Assembly: GCF_030813355.1 (NCBI RefSeq)
Contig: NZ_JAUSUD010000011.1
Span: forward strand, 1-64,000
DNA: 64,000 nt
DNA from: Metabacillus malikii
GTDB taxonomy: Bacteria; Bacillota; Bacilli; Bacillales; Bacillaceae
Direction: 5' to 3'
Notes under the pieces: generated by a model
What the model was told of the DNA's origin: nothing
Databases searched by the model: none
The model's input: the letters and a program-made list of their open reading frames with translations, nothing else
In this document: positions 33,720 through 44,197 of the stretch, piece after piece
Layout of the letters: every line of letters starts with the position of its first letter
How positions within the stretch are numbered: position 1 is the first letter of the stretch
Program-made: the position numbers and the translations under genes

Positions 33720-34628
33720 TCAATTGAGACCAATAATTTCAACTTCCGTTTCCAAGCTTATATTATACTTTTCTTTTATAGTAGATTTTATATCATTAAT
33801 TAACTGTACTACATCATTTGCTGTTGCATCCCCTGAATTCACAATAAAATTACCATGCATTTCAGAGACTTTTGCTCCACCTTTTTTGTAGCCTTTCAAA
33901 CCGGCTTCTTCAATTAATTTACCTGCATAAAACGGTAACGGATTTCTAAAAATACTTCCTGCGCATGGATAATTCCAAGGTTGGGTTTCTCTTCGGTAAT
34001 GCTTGTTCCTTTGCATGACCGCTACAATCTCTTCTTTTTTCCCCTTTTTTAAACGTAATACAGCTTCCAGGCATATTCCCGGCCTTTTTTCTTGAAGGAT
34101 TGACGTGCGATAGGAAAATTCCAGCTCATCTTTTGAAAGCCATTCTATCGAACCATCCTCAAACAAGATTTGAGCCTTTTCTAATATTTTAGACATATCT
34201 GAACCATGTGCTCCTGCATTCATGTAGATAGCTCCACCAATTGACCCTGGAATCCCGCTAGAAAACTCTAGACCAGAGTAACCTTGCTTACTTATTAAAG
34301 TTGCTAATTTTATAACAGAACAAGCAGCACCAACTCTTAAGCTCTCACCATCTAGTTCATAATAATCCAATTCTAAGCCAAGCTTAATAACTACCCCATT
34401 GATTCCTTCATCAGAAATTAGCATGTTCGAACCTCTGCCAATAACACGCCAGTTTTTTTTGTGTTTATTAATTAATTGTAGGACTGTTATTAAATCCTTT
34501 TTACTATTAGGTTCAATAAACAATTCAGCAGGTCCACCAATTTTTATCGTAGTATGTTTTGCTAAAGGTTCATTTTTAAGGACTTTACCAATATTCGCAT
34601 CAAGCAGTTCTTGATATAACGTTGACAT
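33720..34628 (-). CDS. murB: UDP-N-acetylenolpyruvoylglucosamine reductase MurB
   Basis: MurB reduces enolpyruvyl-UDP-GlcNAc to UDP-MurNAc with NADPH and FAD. The 302-residue type II enzyme has the FAD motifs [14 protein letters not shown] near residue 80 and [21 protein letters not shown] near 130, and a C-terminal substrate domain with [10 protein letters not shown]. The start at 34628 has GGAGG five bases upstream; a longer frame to 34670 is not used. It lies 22 bases after murG. Confidence 0.97.
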   Translation of the reverse strand: MSTLYQELLDANIGKVLKNEPLAKHTTIKIGGPAELFIEPNSKKDLITVLQLINKHKKNWRVIGRGSNMLISDEGINGVVIKLGLELDYYELDGESLRVGAACSVIKLATLISKQGYSGLEFSSGIPGSIGGAIYMNAGAHGSDMSKILEKAQILFEDGSIEWLSKDELEFSYRTSILQEKRPGICLEAVLRLKKGKKEEIVAVMQRNKHYRRETQPWNYPCAGSIFRNPLPFYAGKLIEEAGLKGYKKGGAKVSEMHGNFIVNSGDATANDVVQLINDIKSTIKEKYNISLETEVEIIGLN

Positions 34629-34650
34629 AATGGCCTCCTTAATTATCTTG

Positions 34651-35748
34651 TTATTTCTTATTTTTAACACTTGTCAATACTCGATATAAACGTGTTGCTG
34701 CATCAGGGATACCTAATTTTTTTGATGCTGTTTTCATTTCATTTAATTTGTCATCATTTAATAATACTTCATCTATTTTAGACAATAGTACTTGACCATT
34801 AAGCTCCTGTTCACGTATTAGGATGGCTGCATGATGGTCAGCTATTGCTTGTGCATTTTTCTCTTGATGATTCGCTGTTACATAAGGACTTGGAATTAAG
34901 ATGCTCGGCAATCCTAGTGCAGTTATTTCTGCTAAAGAGGTTGCACCAGCTCTTGATACGATTAAATCTACCCCAGCAAGAACCTCCGGCATATTATGGA
35001 TGAAGGGCTTAATAATAACTTGTGAGGCTATATTTTTAGTTTTCATTTCCTCCATTACTTTATCATAATGAACTTCTCCAGTAACGTAAACTACTTGATA
35101 CGGCTTATCCTGGAGATTCGTAATCATCTGGAGCACCGATTGGTTAATTGCTTTTGCACCACGGCTACCGCCAAAAATCAATACTGTTTTTTTATTCATG
35201 TCCAGCCCTAATGAGTTTCTGCCTTTTAATCCGTCCTGACCTAAAACTTCGGATGCTCTTGGATTACCTGTTAGCACTACTTTATGAGCCGGAAAAAACT
35301 TCTTAGCATCGTCAAAGCAAATTGCAACTTTATCAACATAGCGCGCTAAAAATTTATTCGTTATCCCTGGCAAGCTATTTTGCTCATGTATGACAGTTGG
35401 TATTTTCAGCTTTGCTGCTGCGTATACTACAGGACCACATACATATCCACCGGTTCCAATCACGACATCTGGGCGAAATTCCTTCATATATTTCTTACTT
35501 AAATTTACACCTTTTAAAAAACGAGCAATTGTTTTAACATTATCTACTGACAATTTCCTCTTAAAACCGGTAATTTCAATTGACTTAAACGGAATACCGG
35601 CTCGTTTTACAATACCCTTTTCTAATCCATTTTCAGTTCCTATGTACAAGCATTCGACATCCGGATTGTTCTTTTTCAATTCATTTATTAACGCCAGTGC
35701 AGGATAAATATGACCACCTGTACCCCCGCCGCTTACTACTACTTTCAT
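34651..35748 (-). CDS. murG: UDP-GlcNAc:lipid I transferase MurG
   Basis: MurG adds GlcNAc to lipid I to make lipid II on the inner membrane face. The 365-residue GT-B enzyme has [10 protein letters not shown] at its N-terminus, a second glycine loop [16 protein letters not shown] near residue 95 and the donor-site stretch [22 protein letters not shown] near 258-279. GGGGG lies just upstream of the ATG. The gap of 150 bases from spoVE contains a large hairpin. Confidence 0.97.
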   Translation of the reverse strand: MKVVVSGGGTGGHIYPALALINELKKNNPDVECLYIGTENGLEKGIVKRAGIPFKSIEITGFKRKLSVDNVKTIARFLKGVNLSKKYMKEFRPDVVIGTGGYVCGPVVYAAAKLKIPTVIHEQNSLPGITNKFLARYVDKVAICFDDAKKFFPAHKVVLTGNPRASEVLGQDGLKGRNSLGLDMNKKTVLIFGGSRGAKAINQSVLQMITNLQDKPYQVVYVTGEVHYDKVMEEMKTKNIASQVIIKPFIHNMPEVLAGVDLIVSRAGATSLAEITALGLPSILIPSPYVTANHQEKNAQAIADHHAAILIREQELNGQVLLSKIDEVLLNDDKLNEMKTASKKLGIPDAATRLYRVLTSVKNKK

Positions 35749-35772
35749 GATAATCCCCCCGTAAACATAGTG

Positions 35773-35849
35773 AAAGCTGACTATAAGGACAAACTAAAAC
35801 GGGGATATTCCCCCTTGAAATTTAGTCTGTTACATAATCGTCAGCCTTT
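35773..35849. repeat. Large imperfect hairpin between spoVE and murG
   Basis: AAAGCTGACTATAAGGACAA on the left pairs imperfectly with TGTTACATAATCGTCAGCCTT, given here as the right arm. Inner ACTAAA/TTTAGT and GGGGATATTCCCCC stems extend the pairing. It fills half the gap and could be an attenuator, an RNA processing site or a repeat element. Confidence 0.6.
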
Positions 35850-35898
35850 ACATAGCACTTATATAAATTTTCCGTAAACTTTAGTAACTAACAATGCT

Positions 35899-36999
35899 CT
35901 AATATTTTGAATATCTACTGACGTTCAATAATACTCCAATCGCCATTAACATTAAGGTAAGTGACGAACCACCATAACTTAAAAAAGGTAATGTTATACC
36001 AGTAACTGGCATTAAACCAGTAACTACCCCTACATTTATCATAACTTGTATAGCAACCATTGTAATAATGCCAATTGCTAAAAAGCTTCCGTATAAATCA
36101 GGTGCACCTAATGCAATTCTTACCCCTCTCCAAAGCAAAAGTCCAAATAAGAGAAGGATGAATGAACCACCAATAAAGCCTAATTCTTCAGCTAATATTG
36201 CGAAAATAAAATCTGTTTGTGGTTCAGGTAAATAGAAGAACTTCTGTCTACTTTGACCTAATCCTAAACCAAAAAGTCCTCCAGGTCCAATTGCGTATAA
36301 CGACTGAATAATTTGAAACCCGCTACCTAATGGGTCTTCCCAAGGATCTAAAAATGAAGTAATCCGTTTGATACGATATGGGGCCGATAAGACAAGTGCT
36401 ACAAATCCTGCAACACCTACTAATCCTAGCCATACAAAATGACTAATTCTAGCACCAGATACAAAAATCATGACGATACATGTACCTACCATGACCGTAC
36501 CTGTACCTAAATCTGGCTGCAACATAATCATACCAAATGCAGTAAATACAAGTCCTAAGGATGGGACCAAGCCTTTTTTGAAAGATGTGATTTTCTTTTG
36601 ATTTTCAGATAAGAATTTAGCTAAAAATGCAATCATCGCAAGTTTCATAAATTCGGATGGTTGAATGGAAAATGCACCTACTCCAATCCAACTTCTTGAC
36701 CCGTTTCTTTCCATACCTATGCCTGGTATCAATACGACAATAAGCAATAAAAAACAAATGATGACAAGTAATTTAGCCCATGTCCTCCACGTCCAATAAT
36801 CTACATTCATTAAGAAAAACATTGCGATGACACCAACACCTGCAAATAGCAATTGCCGTTTTGCGAAAAAGAAGGAATCATCGAATTTATACGTCGCCCA
36901 CACTGCACTGGCGCTGTATACCATTATTAGTCCAATAGTTAATAGAAGTAATGTTAGTAAAACTAATATAAAGTCTGGTGTAGACCTTTTCGCTGTCAC
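35899..36999 (-). CDS. spoVE: Stage V sporulation protein SpoVE
   Basis: SpoVE is the SEDS-family glycan polymerase that works with SpoVD to build spore cortex. The 366-residue membrane protein has ten hydrophobic helices, with SIQPSEFMKLAMIAFLAKFL near residue 116 and the family end VTGITLPFLSYGGSSL near 338. It could be called FtsW from sequence alone; the position between murD and murG and the partner spoVD favour SpoVE. The start is GTG at 36999 with GGGGTG upstream. Confidence 0.93.
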   Translation of the reverse strand: MTAKRSTPDFILVLLTLLLLTIGLIMVYSASAVWATYKFDDSFFFAKRQLLFAGVGVIAMFFLMNVDYWTWRTWAKLLVIICFLLLIVVLIPGIGMERNGSRSWIGVGAFSIQPSEFMKLAMIAFLAKFLSENQKKITSFKKGLVPSLGLVFTAFGMIMLQPDLGTGTVMVGTCIVMIFVSGARISHFVWLGLVGVAGFVALVLSAPYRIKRITSFLDPWEDPLGSGFQIIQSLYAIGPGGLFGLGLGQSRQKFFYLPEPQTDFIFAILAEELGFIGGSFILLLFGLLLWRGVRIALGAPDLYGSFLAIGIITMVAIQVMINVGVVTGLMPVTGITLPFLSYGGSSLTLMLMAIGVLLNVSRYSKY

Positions 37000-37068
37000 C
37001 GCTTAAACACCCCTGTACCAAGAATTTAAGGGCCATTCACGAAAATCTACAAATGTTTGTACAAGCCC

Positions 37069-38424
37069 TTACTTAAGCTTATGCACGGCTTGAATAAAAA
37101 TGTCACCTCTTTCTTCAAAAGTACGATATTGATCCCAGCTAGCACATGCAGGTGATAACAAGATAACATCGCCTTCTTCAGAAACTGTAAACGCCGTAGA
37201 TACTGCTTGATCCACATTATCGACACGTTTAATTACTTCTATTCCATATTCTGTCGCGATTCTTTCTATTTTGGGTGCAGTTTCTCCAAATAATACAACT
37301 GCTTTTACACTCTCAAAATAAGGCGTAAGTTCATCAAATTCATTACCTCGATCGAGTCCGCCTGCTAATAGAATTGTCGGTTGTGAAAATGCCTGTAACG
37401 CTTTGCTAGTTGCTAATATATTAGTTGCTTTTGAATCATTGTAAAATCTGCGACCTTCTACTGTATCAACAAACTGAAGTCGATGTTTAACCCCAGTAAA
37501 GGTAGTCAGTACTTTATAAATCGATTGATTTGATGCGCCTCTCATTTTAACTGCAGCGACAGCAGCTAAAATATTCTCAAGATTATGCTCACCAGGCAAA
37601 ACGATATCTTTTAAATCAATAATCTTTTCACCTCTAAAATATATTGCATCACTCATTACATATGCACCATCGACAGTGTCTTTCTTAGTAGAAAAATATA
37701 TTTTTTCAGCATGTGACTTCTCTGACATCTCACAAACTTCATGATCATCATAATTTATAATTGCATAATCTGATTGTATTTGGTTCTCATATATTTTACT
37801 TTTAGCCAAAACATAGTCTTCTCTAGTACCATGGTAATCTAAATGGGCATTAAAAATATTTAATACAATCGCAATAGCTGGCCTAAATTCAATCGTACCT
37901 AGCAATTGGAATGAAGATAGTTCCATAACAATTACATTATCTGCTGTTGCTGCTTGTGCAACTTCACAAGCAACAGTTCCAATATTCCCAGCAATTAAAG
38001 GATTTTGATCATCCGTCTTTAAAATTTCATAAATTAATGTAGTTGTTGTTGTCTTACCATTTGAACCAGTAATTCCAATAATATCTGCCTCTGAAATTTT
38101 ATATGCGAGCTCTACCTCAGTAATAATAGGGAGCGCCTTTTCATTAGCTATTGTTAATAATGGGTTATTATATGGAATACCAGGGTTCTTAACTATAACT
38201 TCTATTTTTTTATCTTCTAGTAATGTAAGCGGGTGTTCGCCGCATATAACCTCTATACCTAATCTACTTAATTCAATTACACTTGAATCTTCGTGAGTTG
38301 CCTTTAAATCATTGACAGTTACATTTGCTCCTAAGCTATGTAATAATTTAGCAGCAGCTAAACCACTTTTGGCTAACCCGATGACTAATATATTCTGATG
38401 TCGATACTCACTGATTTTATTCAC
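37069..38424 (-). CDS. murD: UDP-MurNAc-L-Ala:D-Glu ligase MurD
   Basis: MurD adds D-glutamate to UDP-MurNAc-L-Ala. The 451-residue Mur ligase has an N-terminal Rossmann domain ([18 protein letters not shown]), the ATP loop [19 protein letters not shown] near residues 117-135 and a C-terminal domain with NDSKATN. The start is GTG at 38424, directly after the mraY stop (TAAGTG), with GAGGTG nine bases upstream. Confidence 0.97.
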   Translation of the reverse strand: MNKISEYRHQNILVIGLAKSGLAAAKLLHSLGANVTVNDLKATHEDSSVIELSRLGIEVICGEHPLTLLEDKKIEVIVKNPGIPYNNPLLTIANEKALPIITEVELAYKISEADIIGITGSNGKTTTTTLIYEILKTDDQNPLIAGNIGTVACEVAQAATADNVIVMELSSFQLLGTIEFRPAIAIVLNIFNAHLDYHGTREDYVLAKSKIYENQIQSDYAIINYDDHEVCEMSEKSHAEKIYFSTKKDTVDGAYVMSDAIYFRGEKIIDLKDIVLPGEHNLENILAAVAAVKMRGASNQSIYKVLTTFTGVKHRLQFVDTVEGRRFYNDSKATNILATSKALQAFSQPTILLAGGLDRGNEFDELTPYFESVKAVVLFGETAPKIERIATEYGIEVIKRVDNVDQAVSTAFTVSEEGDVILLSPACASWDQYRTFEERGDIFIQAVHKLK

Positions 38425-39399
38425 TTACAACCACACCTCTATATAGATTCCGAGTACTGCAAGTATAAGTCCAATCGTCCAAAAAGTAACGACAACACGC
38501 CACTCAGACCAGCCAACTAATTCATAATGGTGATGTAATGGACTCATCTTAAATACTCTTTTTCCTGTTGTTTTATATGATATAACTTGAATGATGACAG
38601 ATAATGTTTCGATTACAAACACACCACCAATTAAGACAAGCAATATTTCCAGCTTAGTTAAAATAGCAATTGCAACAATTGCTCCACCAAGAGCTAAAGA
38701 GCCGGTATCTCCCATAAACACTTTTGCAGGATGCGCATTAAAGACTAAAAATCCTAAAACTGCACCGACAACAGCAACAGAGAAAATAGCGACGTCATAT
38801 TGGGACTGATTCCAGGCTAAAACAGCAAAGGCACCAAATGCAATTGCAGCAGTACCTGACAGTAATCCATCCAAGCCATCGGTTAAGTTTACAGCATTCG
38901 AACCACCAACTAACATAAAGATTACAAGTATTACATACCCCCATCCGAGGTCAAGCGAAAGATCTGTCCCAGGAATCCTTATATCTGTTGAGAAGTCAAA
39001 TTGAACAAAAACGATGTAGAAGATTACTGCAATGATGACTTGACCGAGCAGCTTCTGTCTAGAAGTCAATCCGAGATTTCTCTTCATAACAACCTTAATA
39101 AAATCATCTAAAAAACCTAATAAGCCGTATCCGACCGTCACGAATAATAATAGATACATCTCGACACTTAGTTGAGAGAATTTACCTGTCATTACAACCG
39201 TTGTAATGATAAGCGAAATAATTATCATTACCCCACCCATAGTAGGTGTTCCAGATTTTTTCTGGTGAGACTTTGGACCCTCTTCTCTTATACTTTGACC
39301 AAACTTTAATCTCCTTAAAAATGGAATAATGATTGGAGATAGTAATACACTTATTAAAAATCCCATTAAAAGAGTAAATAAAATTACTTGTTCTAACAT
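38425..39399 (-). CDS. mraY: Phospho-MurNAc-pentapeptide transferase MraY
   Basis: MraY transfers phospho-MurNAc-pentapeptide to undecaprenyl phosphate, giving lipid I. The 324-residue membrane protein has ten hydrophobic helices, [14 protein letters not shown] near residue 90 (catalytic Asp), [18 protein letters not shown] near 166-183 and the His-rich loop [14 protein letters not shown] near 287. GGGGAG lies upstream of the ATG. It is coupled to murD. Confidence 0.98.
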   Translation of the reverse strand: MLEQVILFTLLMGFLISVLLSPIIIPFLRRLKFGQSIREEGPKSHQKKSGTPTMGGVMIIISLIITTVVMTGKFSQLSVEMYLLLFVTVGYGLLGFLDDFIKVVMKRNLGLTSRQKLLGQVIIAVIFYIVFVQFDFSTDIRIPGTDLSLDLGWGYVILVIFMLVGGSNAVNLTDGLDGLLSGTAAIAFGAFAVLAWNQSQYDVAIFSVAVVGAVLGFLVFNAHPAKVFMGDTGSLALGGAIVAIAILTKLEILLVLIGGVFVIETLSVIIQVISYKTTGKRVFKMSPLHHHYELVGWSEWRVVVTFWTIGLILAVLGIYIEVWL

Positions 39400-39832
39400 G
39401 TATACTCACTCCCCTCATTATTCATTTGCTTCGCATTACATTTTTTCGAATATTTTATGAAAGTATCATATGTACAACATTCATAATTATGATTTTTAAA
39501 AGACATTTCCTTCATATTTATCAACTTCTCTTTCTATCTTTTGTTTCCTATTCAATGATGAAGAAGCACATATCCAAAATTAAAAAATCTGTTTTCTCAA
39601 GGTTTAGTTGTTTTAGTTGATTTTAAATAGAGGTTTTCCTAAACTTGCGAGTCTGGAAGTGAGTCTCTTTAATTGTATGCCACCTATCTAAAGAAGCCTC
39701 ACTTTATCACAACAACATGGCAATCTATTACTCAATATTTGAGTATTTGTTTAAAACAACTATATTTCAGAAAAGAGTTTTCAATAAAAGTGGTACTCCC
39801 TATCAAGTATAGATATTTATAATTAATTCTTG
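39400..39832. other. Gap between murE and mraY
   Basis: About 430 AT-rich bases separate two genes that are usually close. No convincing gene, terminator or repeat is seen. GTTTTCCTAAACTTGCGAG near 39632 may be a worn repeat end. Confidence 0.5.
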
Positions 39833-41290
39833 TTATTTACGGATAGCTTGTAAAACAACCTCTTTATCATCGAAGTCATACGTATTATCTCCGATTATTT
39901 GATACGTTTCATGGCCTTTCCCTGCAATTAAGATAACATCGCCCTTTTTTGCATGTTCAACTGCATATATAATAGCTTCCTCACGATTAATAATAGACTT
40001 AAACTGTTTTCCAACAACACCAGCTTCCATATCGTGCAAAATCACTTGTGGATCTTCACTTCTAGGATTGTCAGAAGTGAAAATTGGATAATCACTATTA
40101 TCCGCTGCAATTCTAGCCATAATAGGTCGTTTTGTTTTATCTCGGTCTCCACCGCATCCTACTATACAGTAAATGTCTCCTTCAGCAAATTGCTTTATTG
40201 TGCTTAACACATTTTCAAGACTATCAGGTGTATGAGCATAATCGACAATCACGGAATAATCCTGATTACCATCAACTAACTCAAATCTTCCCCTAACCCC
40301 TTCAATTTCCTCTACTGCTTTTACAATTGTCTCTAAATCAATATTAGAAGCTAGACATGCTGATACAGCAGCAAGGACGTTATACACACTAAATTTACCA
40401 ACCATCTTCATCGTAATCTGCTTATTTCCGACTGGAGTCAACAATTCAAATGTAGTACCTTTAGCTGTCATTTTTATATTTCTTGCCATAACATCTGCGA
40501 CATTATCTATTCCATAAGTCAATAAAGAGGCGGATGTCATCTTTTTAAAATCTAACGAAGCTTCTTCATCAGAATTCAGAACAGCAATTTTCGGTTGCTT
40601 GTGGTCAAAACGATTACCCAATTGGGCAAACAATAACCCTTTTGCGTATTTATATGCCTCCATCGTCTTATGATAATCTAAATGGTCTTGAGTTAAGTTT
40701 GTAAAAACGGCCACATCAAAATCACAACCATGGATACGACCTAAATGTAGCGCATGGGAAGATACTTCCATAATTGCATGGGAAACGTCATTGTCAACCA
40801 TTTCCCGGAATGTTTTCTGGAGCGTTAAGCTTTCCGGAGTTGTATTTTTAACATTTTTTATATCATTACCTATTTTCATATACATTGTTCCAATTAAGCC
40901 TGTTTTCTTGTTCGCCATGTTCAATATTTTCTCAATAATATGAGTTGTTGTCGTTTTACCGTTAGTCCCTGTAACCCCAATTAAATGAAGGTTATGTGTT
41001 GGCTGACCGTAAAAGGCATCAGCTAAAAGTGCCATCGTTCTTTTTGTATCTTTGACAATAACAACTGGAACATTGACATCGATTTGCTTTTCTGCAAGTA
41101 TAGCAACTGCACCCTTTTCTACTGCTTCTGCCGCAAATTGATGACCATCCACTGTATAGCCTTCAATGCAAATAAACAAACTTCCTCTTTTCACTTCCCG
41201 ATGATCCATTTCAATCGAGGTTATAGTTGGGTTTTCAACAGGTTCTGAATGTTGTTCGTATATGTATGTAAGTAATTTATCAAGTTTCAT
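39833..41290 (-). CDS. murE: UDP-MurNAc-tripeptide synthetase MurE
   Basis: MurE adds the third peptide residue. The 485-residue ligase has the ATP loop [20 protein letters not shown] near residues 103-122 and the DNPR motif near 394, which marks enzymes that use meso-diaminopimelate. The start at 41290 has AGGA six bases upstream and gives the family N-terminus [10 protein letters not shown]; twelve further codons in frame are not used. Long gaps lie on both sides. Confidence 0.96.
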   Translation of the reverse strand: MKLDKLLTYIYEQHSEPVENPTITSIEMDHREVKRGSLFICIEGYTVDGHQFAAEAVEKGAVAILAEKQIDVNVPVVIVKDTKRTMALLADAFYGQPTHNLHLIGVTGTNGKTTTTHIIEKILNMANKKTGLIGTMYMKIGNDIKNVKNTTPESLTLQKTFREMVDNDVSHAIMEVSSHALHLGRIHGCDFDVAVFTNLTQDHLDYHKTMEAYKYAKGLLFAQLGNRFDHKQPKIAVLNSDEEASLDFKKMTSASLLTYGIDNVADVMARNIKMTAKGTTFELLTPVGNKQITMKMVGKFSVYNVLAAVSACLASNIDLETIVKAVEEIEGVRGRFELVDGNQDYSVIVDYAHTPDSLENVLSTIKQFAEGDIYCIVGCGGDRDKTKRPIMARIAADNSDYPIFTSDNPRSEDPQVILHDMEAGVVGKQFKSIINREEAIIYAVEHAKKGDVILIAGKGHETYQIIGDNTYDFDDKEVVLQAIRK

Positions 41291-41452
41291 CTTCATTCCT
41301 ACTTTCATTTCTTTCTGGAGATGCATGAGCCCATATCGCGCTCACAAAGGTGCCATATATAAAATTACTCCGTTCCTATTTTATCTCACTTCGTTAAAAA
41401 GAGCCATCATTCATTACATTTTCTTGACAACTAATTATTACTTTTTATATTT

Positions 41453-41950
41453 GGCTGTTTTAGTAAACATTGTTGCTTGAAACTTAGTTGTCGTTTAGGG
41501 TTTGTCTCCTCTTGCAGTACTCACGGATTGCGGGATGGAGACCACTGAAAAAGTCTTGTTTATAGAAAAATAGAATATATCTTACAGAGTTGACGTTCAG
41601 TTTGGTTGCAGCACGAGTACTCGCTTTCCGCGGGGTGGGGGCTGAGCCTCATAGCTCCTTGCGGTCACCTCCCCTACGATAAGTCATCATCGATTCGCCA
41701 TTCGGCTCATCGTGATTCCTTTGGTCTTAGTCGATGCCCCTCCAGTTTGTACGTCGATGGGCAAGCCGCCTACGCCTTTCGTATTCCTCAGCGTAAACGC
41801 CTGCTCACGTCTCAGCTCTCCCACGCATCCCGCAGGAGTCTCTCAGGTCAGCTCCAACCAAACTTTACGTAGGATAAGCACATTAAATGTACAATAAATT
41901 ACTTAAAACTAGATACTTATCTGAAATCAGTATACTTTTTCAGTGGCTTC
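41453..41950 (+). repeat. Composite nested repeat between murE and spoVD
   Basis: A family A head (GGCTGTTTTAGTAAACATTG) starts at about 41453. A second family A core starts near 41610 (GTACTCGCTTTCCGCGGGGT) and is split after GAGCCTC by about 140 bases of another element (41650-41789) containing CATCATCGATTCGCCATTCG. It then resumes with CCTCAGCGTAAACGCCTGCT. ACCACTGAAAAAGT near 41551 and its complement near 41934 flank the whole as inverted repeats. This accounts for most of the 780-base gap between the two genes. Open frames inside are not convincing. Confidence 0.7.
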
Positions 41951-42016
41951 AGCGGGATGGGTGGTGAGACTGATTTATGGGAAAACAAATAGGTACATGA
42001 AATACAACAATTAAAC

Positions 42017-42060
42017 AGAAAGAAAGCGTGACACATTTAATATGTATGCCAAGCTTTCCT
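42017..42060 (-). terminator. Candidate terminator after spoVD
   Basis: GAAAGC pairs with GCTTTC around an imperfect inner stem, followed on the minus strand by TTTCTG. The T-run is short. Confidence 0.5.
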
Positions 42061-42071
42061 AAGTTATCCAT

Positions 42072-43997
42072 TTATTCCTTTTTCTCACCTAAATATACAC
42101 GCACTGTTGAACCCTCTTTAACCTTTACACCATTACCTGGGGATTGTTGCACAACGACATCTCCTTCTCCAGATACATCTAATTTTAAGTTAACAAATTG
42201 CTCTGCTAATTCCTGTTTAGTTAACCCTATAATATTCGGAACCTCAACAAGTTTTGTGTCCAGCCATTGATATTCTTTTTCAATTTGTTCTTTCCTCGGC
42301 TTTACACCTAATTCTGGTAAAGTATCTCTCATAATATTTCCAACGATAGGTGCCGCGACTGTTCCTCCAAATTGGATAGTACCTTTCGGATTGTCTACAG
42401 CGACATAAACAACAATTTGCGGATCATCAGCAGGAGCAAATCCGATAAATGAAACGATATGGTTATTTTCCATATACTTTCCATCTTTTACCTTTTGGGC
42501 TGTCCCTGTTTTCCCTCCGACACGATAGCCATCAACATATGCATTACGACCTGTCCCTAAAGCAACAACACTTTCCAATGCATAACGAATTTCTTTAGAC
42601 GTCTCCTCAGAAATGACTCTTCTTTTAGCTTCAGGAGTTTTTCGAGTTATTACTTGATTCGTAGTTGGATCAACCCATTCCTTCGCAATATATGGAGTAT
42701 ATAATATCCCACCATTTACTGCTGCAGAAACAGCAGCAACCTGTTGAATTGGTGTAACGGAAACCCCTTGACCAAAGGCTGTCGTTGCCAATTCTACTGG
42801 TCCGACTTTGTCAGGATTAAACAAAATGCCTCGTCCTTCACCTTGTAAATCAATCCCTGTTTTTTGACCAAAACCAAAATCCTTAATATATTTAAACAGC
42901 TTTTCTTCTCCTAATCTTTGTCCTAACTCAACAAATCCAGGGTTACACGAATTTTGGACAACTTCTAAGAAGGTTTGATGGCCATGACCGCCCCTTTTCC
43001 AACACCTTAGTCGAGCGCCATCTACTTCAACAGCACCATCGTCATCAAAAGTATCCTTTTTAAGGTTCACCTTTTGTTCTTCAAGTGCAGCTGCGAGCGT
43101 AATAATTTTAAATGTCGAACCAGGCTCATAGTTACTCCAAACAGGTAAATTACGGTTATAAACAGTAGGGTCTACTTCTCGAAATTCTGCCGGGTCAAAA
43201 TCCGGACGACTTGACATCGCTAGGATTTCTCCATTATTTGGATTCATAGCAATCGCTATAATCCCATCTGGGTTATATGTAGCCTGAACATTGTCAAGTT
43301 CGCGCTCCACAATTGTTTGAACTCTAGAATCTATCGTTAGTTTCAGATTGTTTCCATCAATTGGTGGTGTATAATCATCTGCTTCATCAGGCATTCGTTG
43401 ACCTTTTGCATCTGAGAAAAATTTAACATAACCTTTCTTTCCTTTTAGCTGTGTATCATAGTATGATTCCAATCCTAGTAAACCTTGATTATCTATCCCC
43501 GCAAAACCAAGCACATGTGATAAGTAATTGCCAAATGGATAATATCGAATGGAATCCTCTGCTATATACACTCCTTTTAAATTCAACGCTCTTACTTCAT
43601 TCGCTTTTTCATGTGATATTTTTCGACCTTCAGGGTTTAATTGTTGGATGGATACTCTTTTTGTCACATGTTGATACGCTTTTTCTTCAGACATATTTAA
43701 TACAGCCGCCAACTTTCTCGCTGTCTCAGCAGGATCCTCAACCTGTCTTGGCACTACGTAAACGGTAGGTGCACTCATATTTGTCGCTAATTTAACACCG
43801 TTTCGATCCAATATCTCGCCCCGTTCAGGCTCAAACGGTATATTTCTGCTCCATAAGTCTTTTGCACCAGAAGTCAATGATGAACCAAGAAAAAATTGAA
43901 CATATCCTAGACGTATGTCGATTATGAAAAAAATCAGAAAACCTGCTAGCAACGTGAGTACAAGTCGTTTTCTAACCGTTACATTTGATACACGCAT
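42072..43997 (-). CDS. spoVD: Sporulation penicillin-binding protein SpoVD
   Basis: SpoVD is the class B transpeptidase for spore cortex and pairs with SpoVE. The 641-residue protein has an N-terminal membrane anchor (about 11-28), a dimerisation domain, the transpeptidase domain with active Ser in STFK (residue 294), SCN and KTGT, and one C-terminal PASTA domain. One PASTA domain and its place beside murE match SpoVD and not PBP2B. GGAGG lies upstream of the ATG. Confidence 0.96.
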   Translation of the reverse strand: MRVSNVTVRKRLVLTLLAGFLIFFIIDIRLGYVQFFLGSSLTSGAKDLWSRNIPFEPERGEILDRNGVKLATNMSAPTVYVVPRQVEDPAETARKLAAVLNMSEEKAYQHVTKRVSIQQLNPEGRKISHEKANEVRALNLKGVYIAEDSIRYYPFGNYLSHVLGFAGIDNQGLLGLESYYDTQLKGKKGYVKFFSDAKGQRMPDEADDYTPPIDGNNLKLTIDSRVQTIVERELDNVQATYNPDGIIAIAMNPNNGEILAMSSRPDFDPAEFREVDPTVYNRNLPVWSNYEPGSTFKIITLAAALEEQKVNLKKDTFDDDGAVEVDGARLRCWKRGGHGHQTFLEVVQNSCNPGFVELGQRLGEEKLFKYIKDFGFGQKTGIDLQGEGRGILFNPDKVGPVELATTAFGQGVSVTPIQQVAAVSAAVNGGILYTPYIAKEWVDPTTNQVITRKTPEAKRRVISEETSKEIRYALESVVALGTGRNAYVDGYRVGGKTGTAQKVKDGKYMENNHIVSFIGFAPADDPQIVVYVAVDNPKGTIQFGGTVAAPIVGNIMRDTLPELGVKPRKEQIEKEYQWLDTKLVEVPNIIGLTKQELAEQFVNLKLDVSGEGDVVVQQSPGNGVKVKEGSTVRVYLGEKKE

Positions 43998-44163
43998 CTC
44001 TTTTACTCCTCCTTGTCTAGGCTCGTTTCAATATATGCTTGTACATTTTAAGTTAGAACAAGGAAAGGACTAGGTTTGAAACATGCACAATTGTTATTTT
44101 CACTTTATACGTAATTCATGTGACACTAGGGTGCACTTTACATATTATGCTTGTTTTCATTAA

Positions 44164-44197
44164 TATGAAAAGGCTAATCCGAAATTGGATTAACCTT
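44164..44197 (-). terminator. Terminator at the end of pbpB
   Basis: GGCTAATCC pairs with GGATTAACC around GAAATT, and a T-run follows on the minus strand. The stem overlaps the pbpB stop codon. Confidence 0.8.

Noticed and set aside
41606-41872. Plus-strand frame through the composite repeat near spoVD
   Set aside because: It exists only because the repeat core is GC-rich; other copies do not keep the frame.
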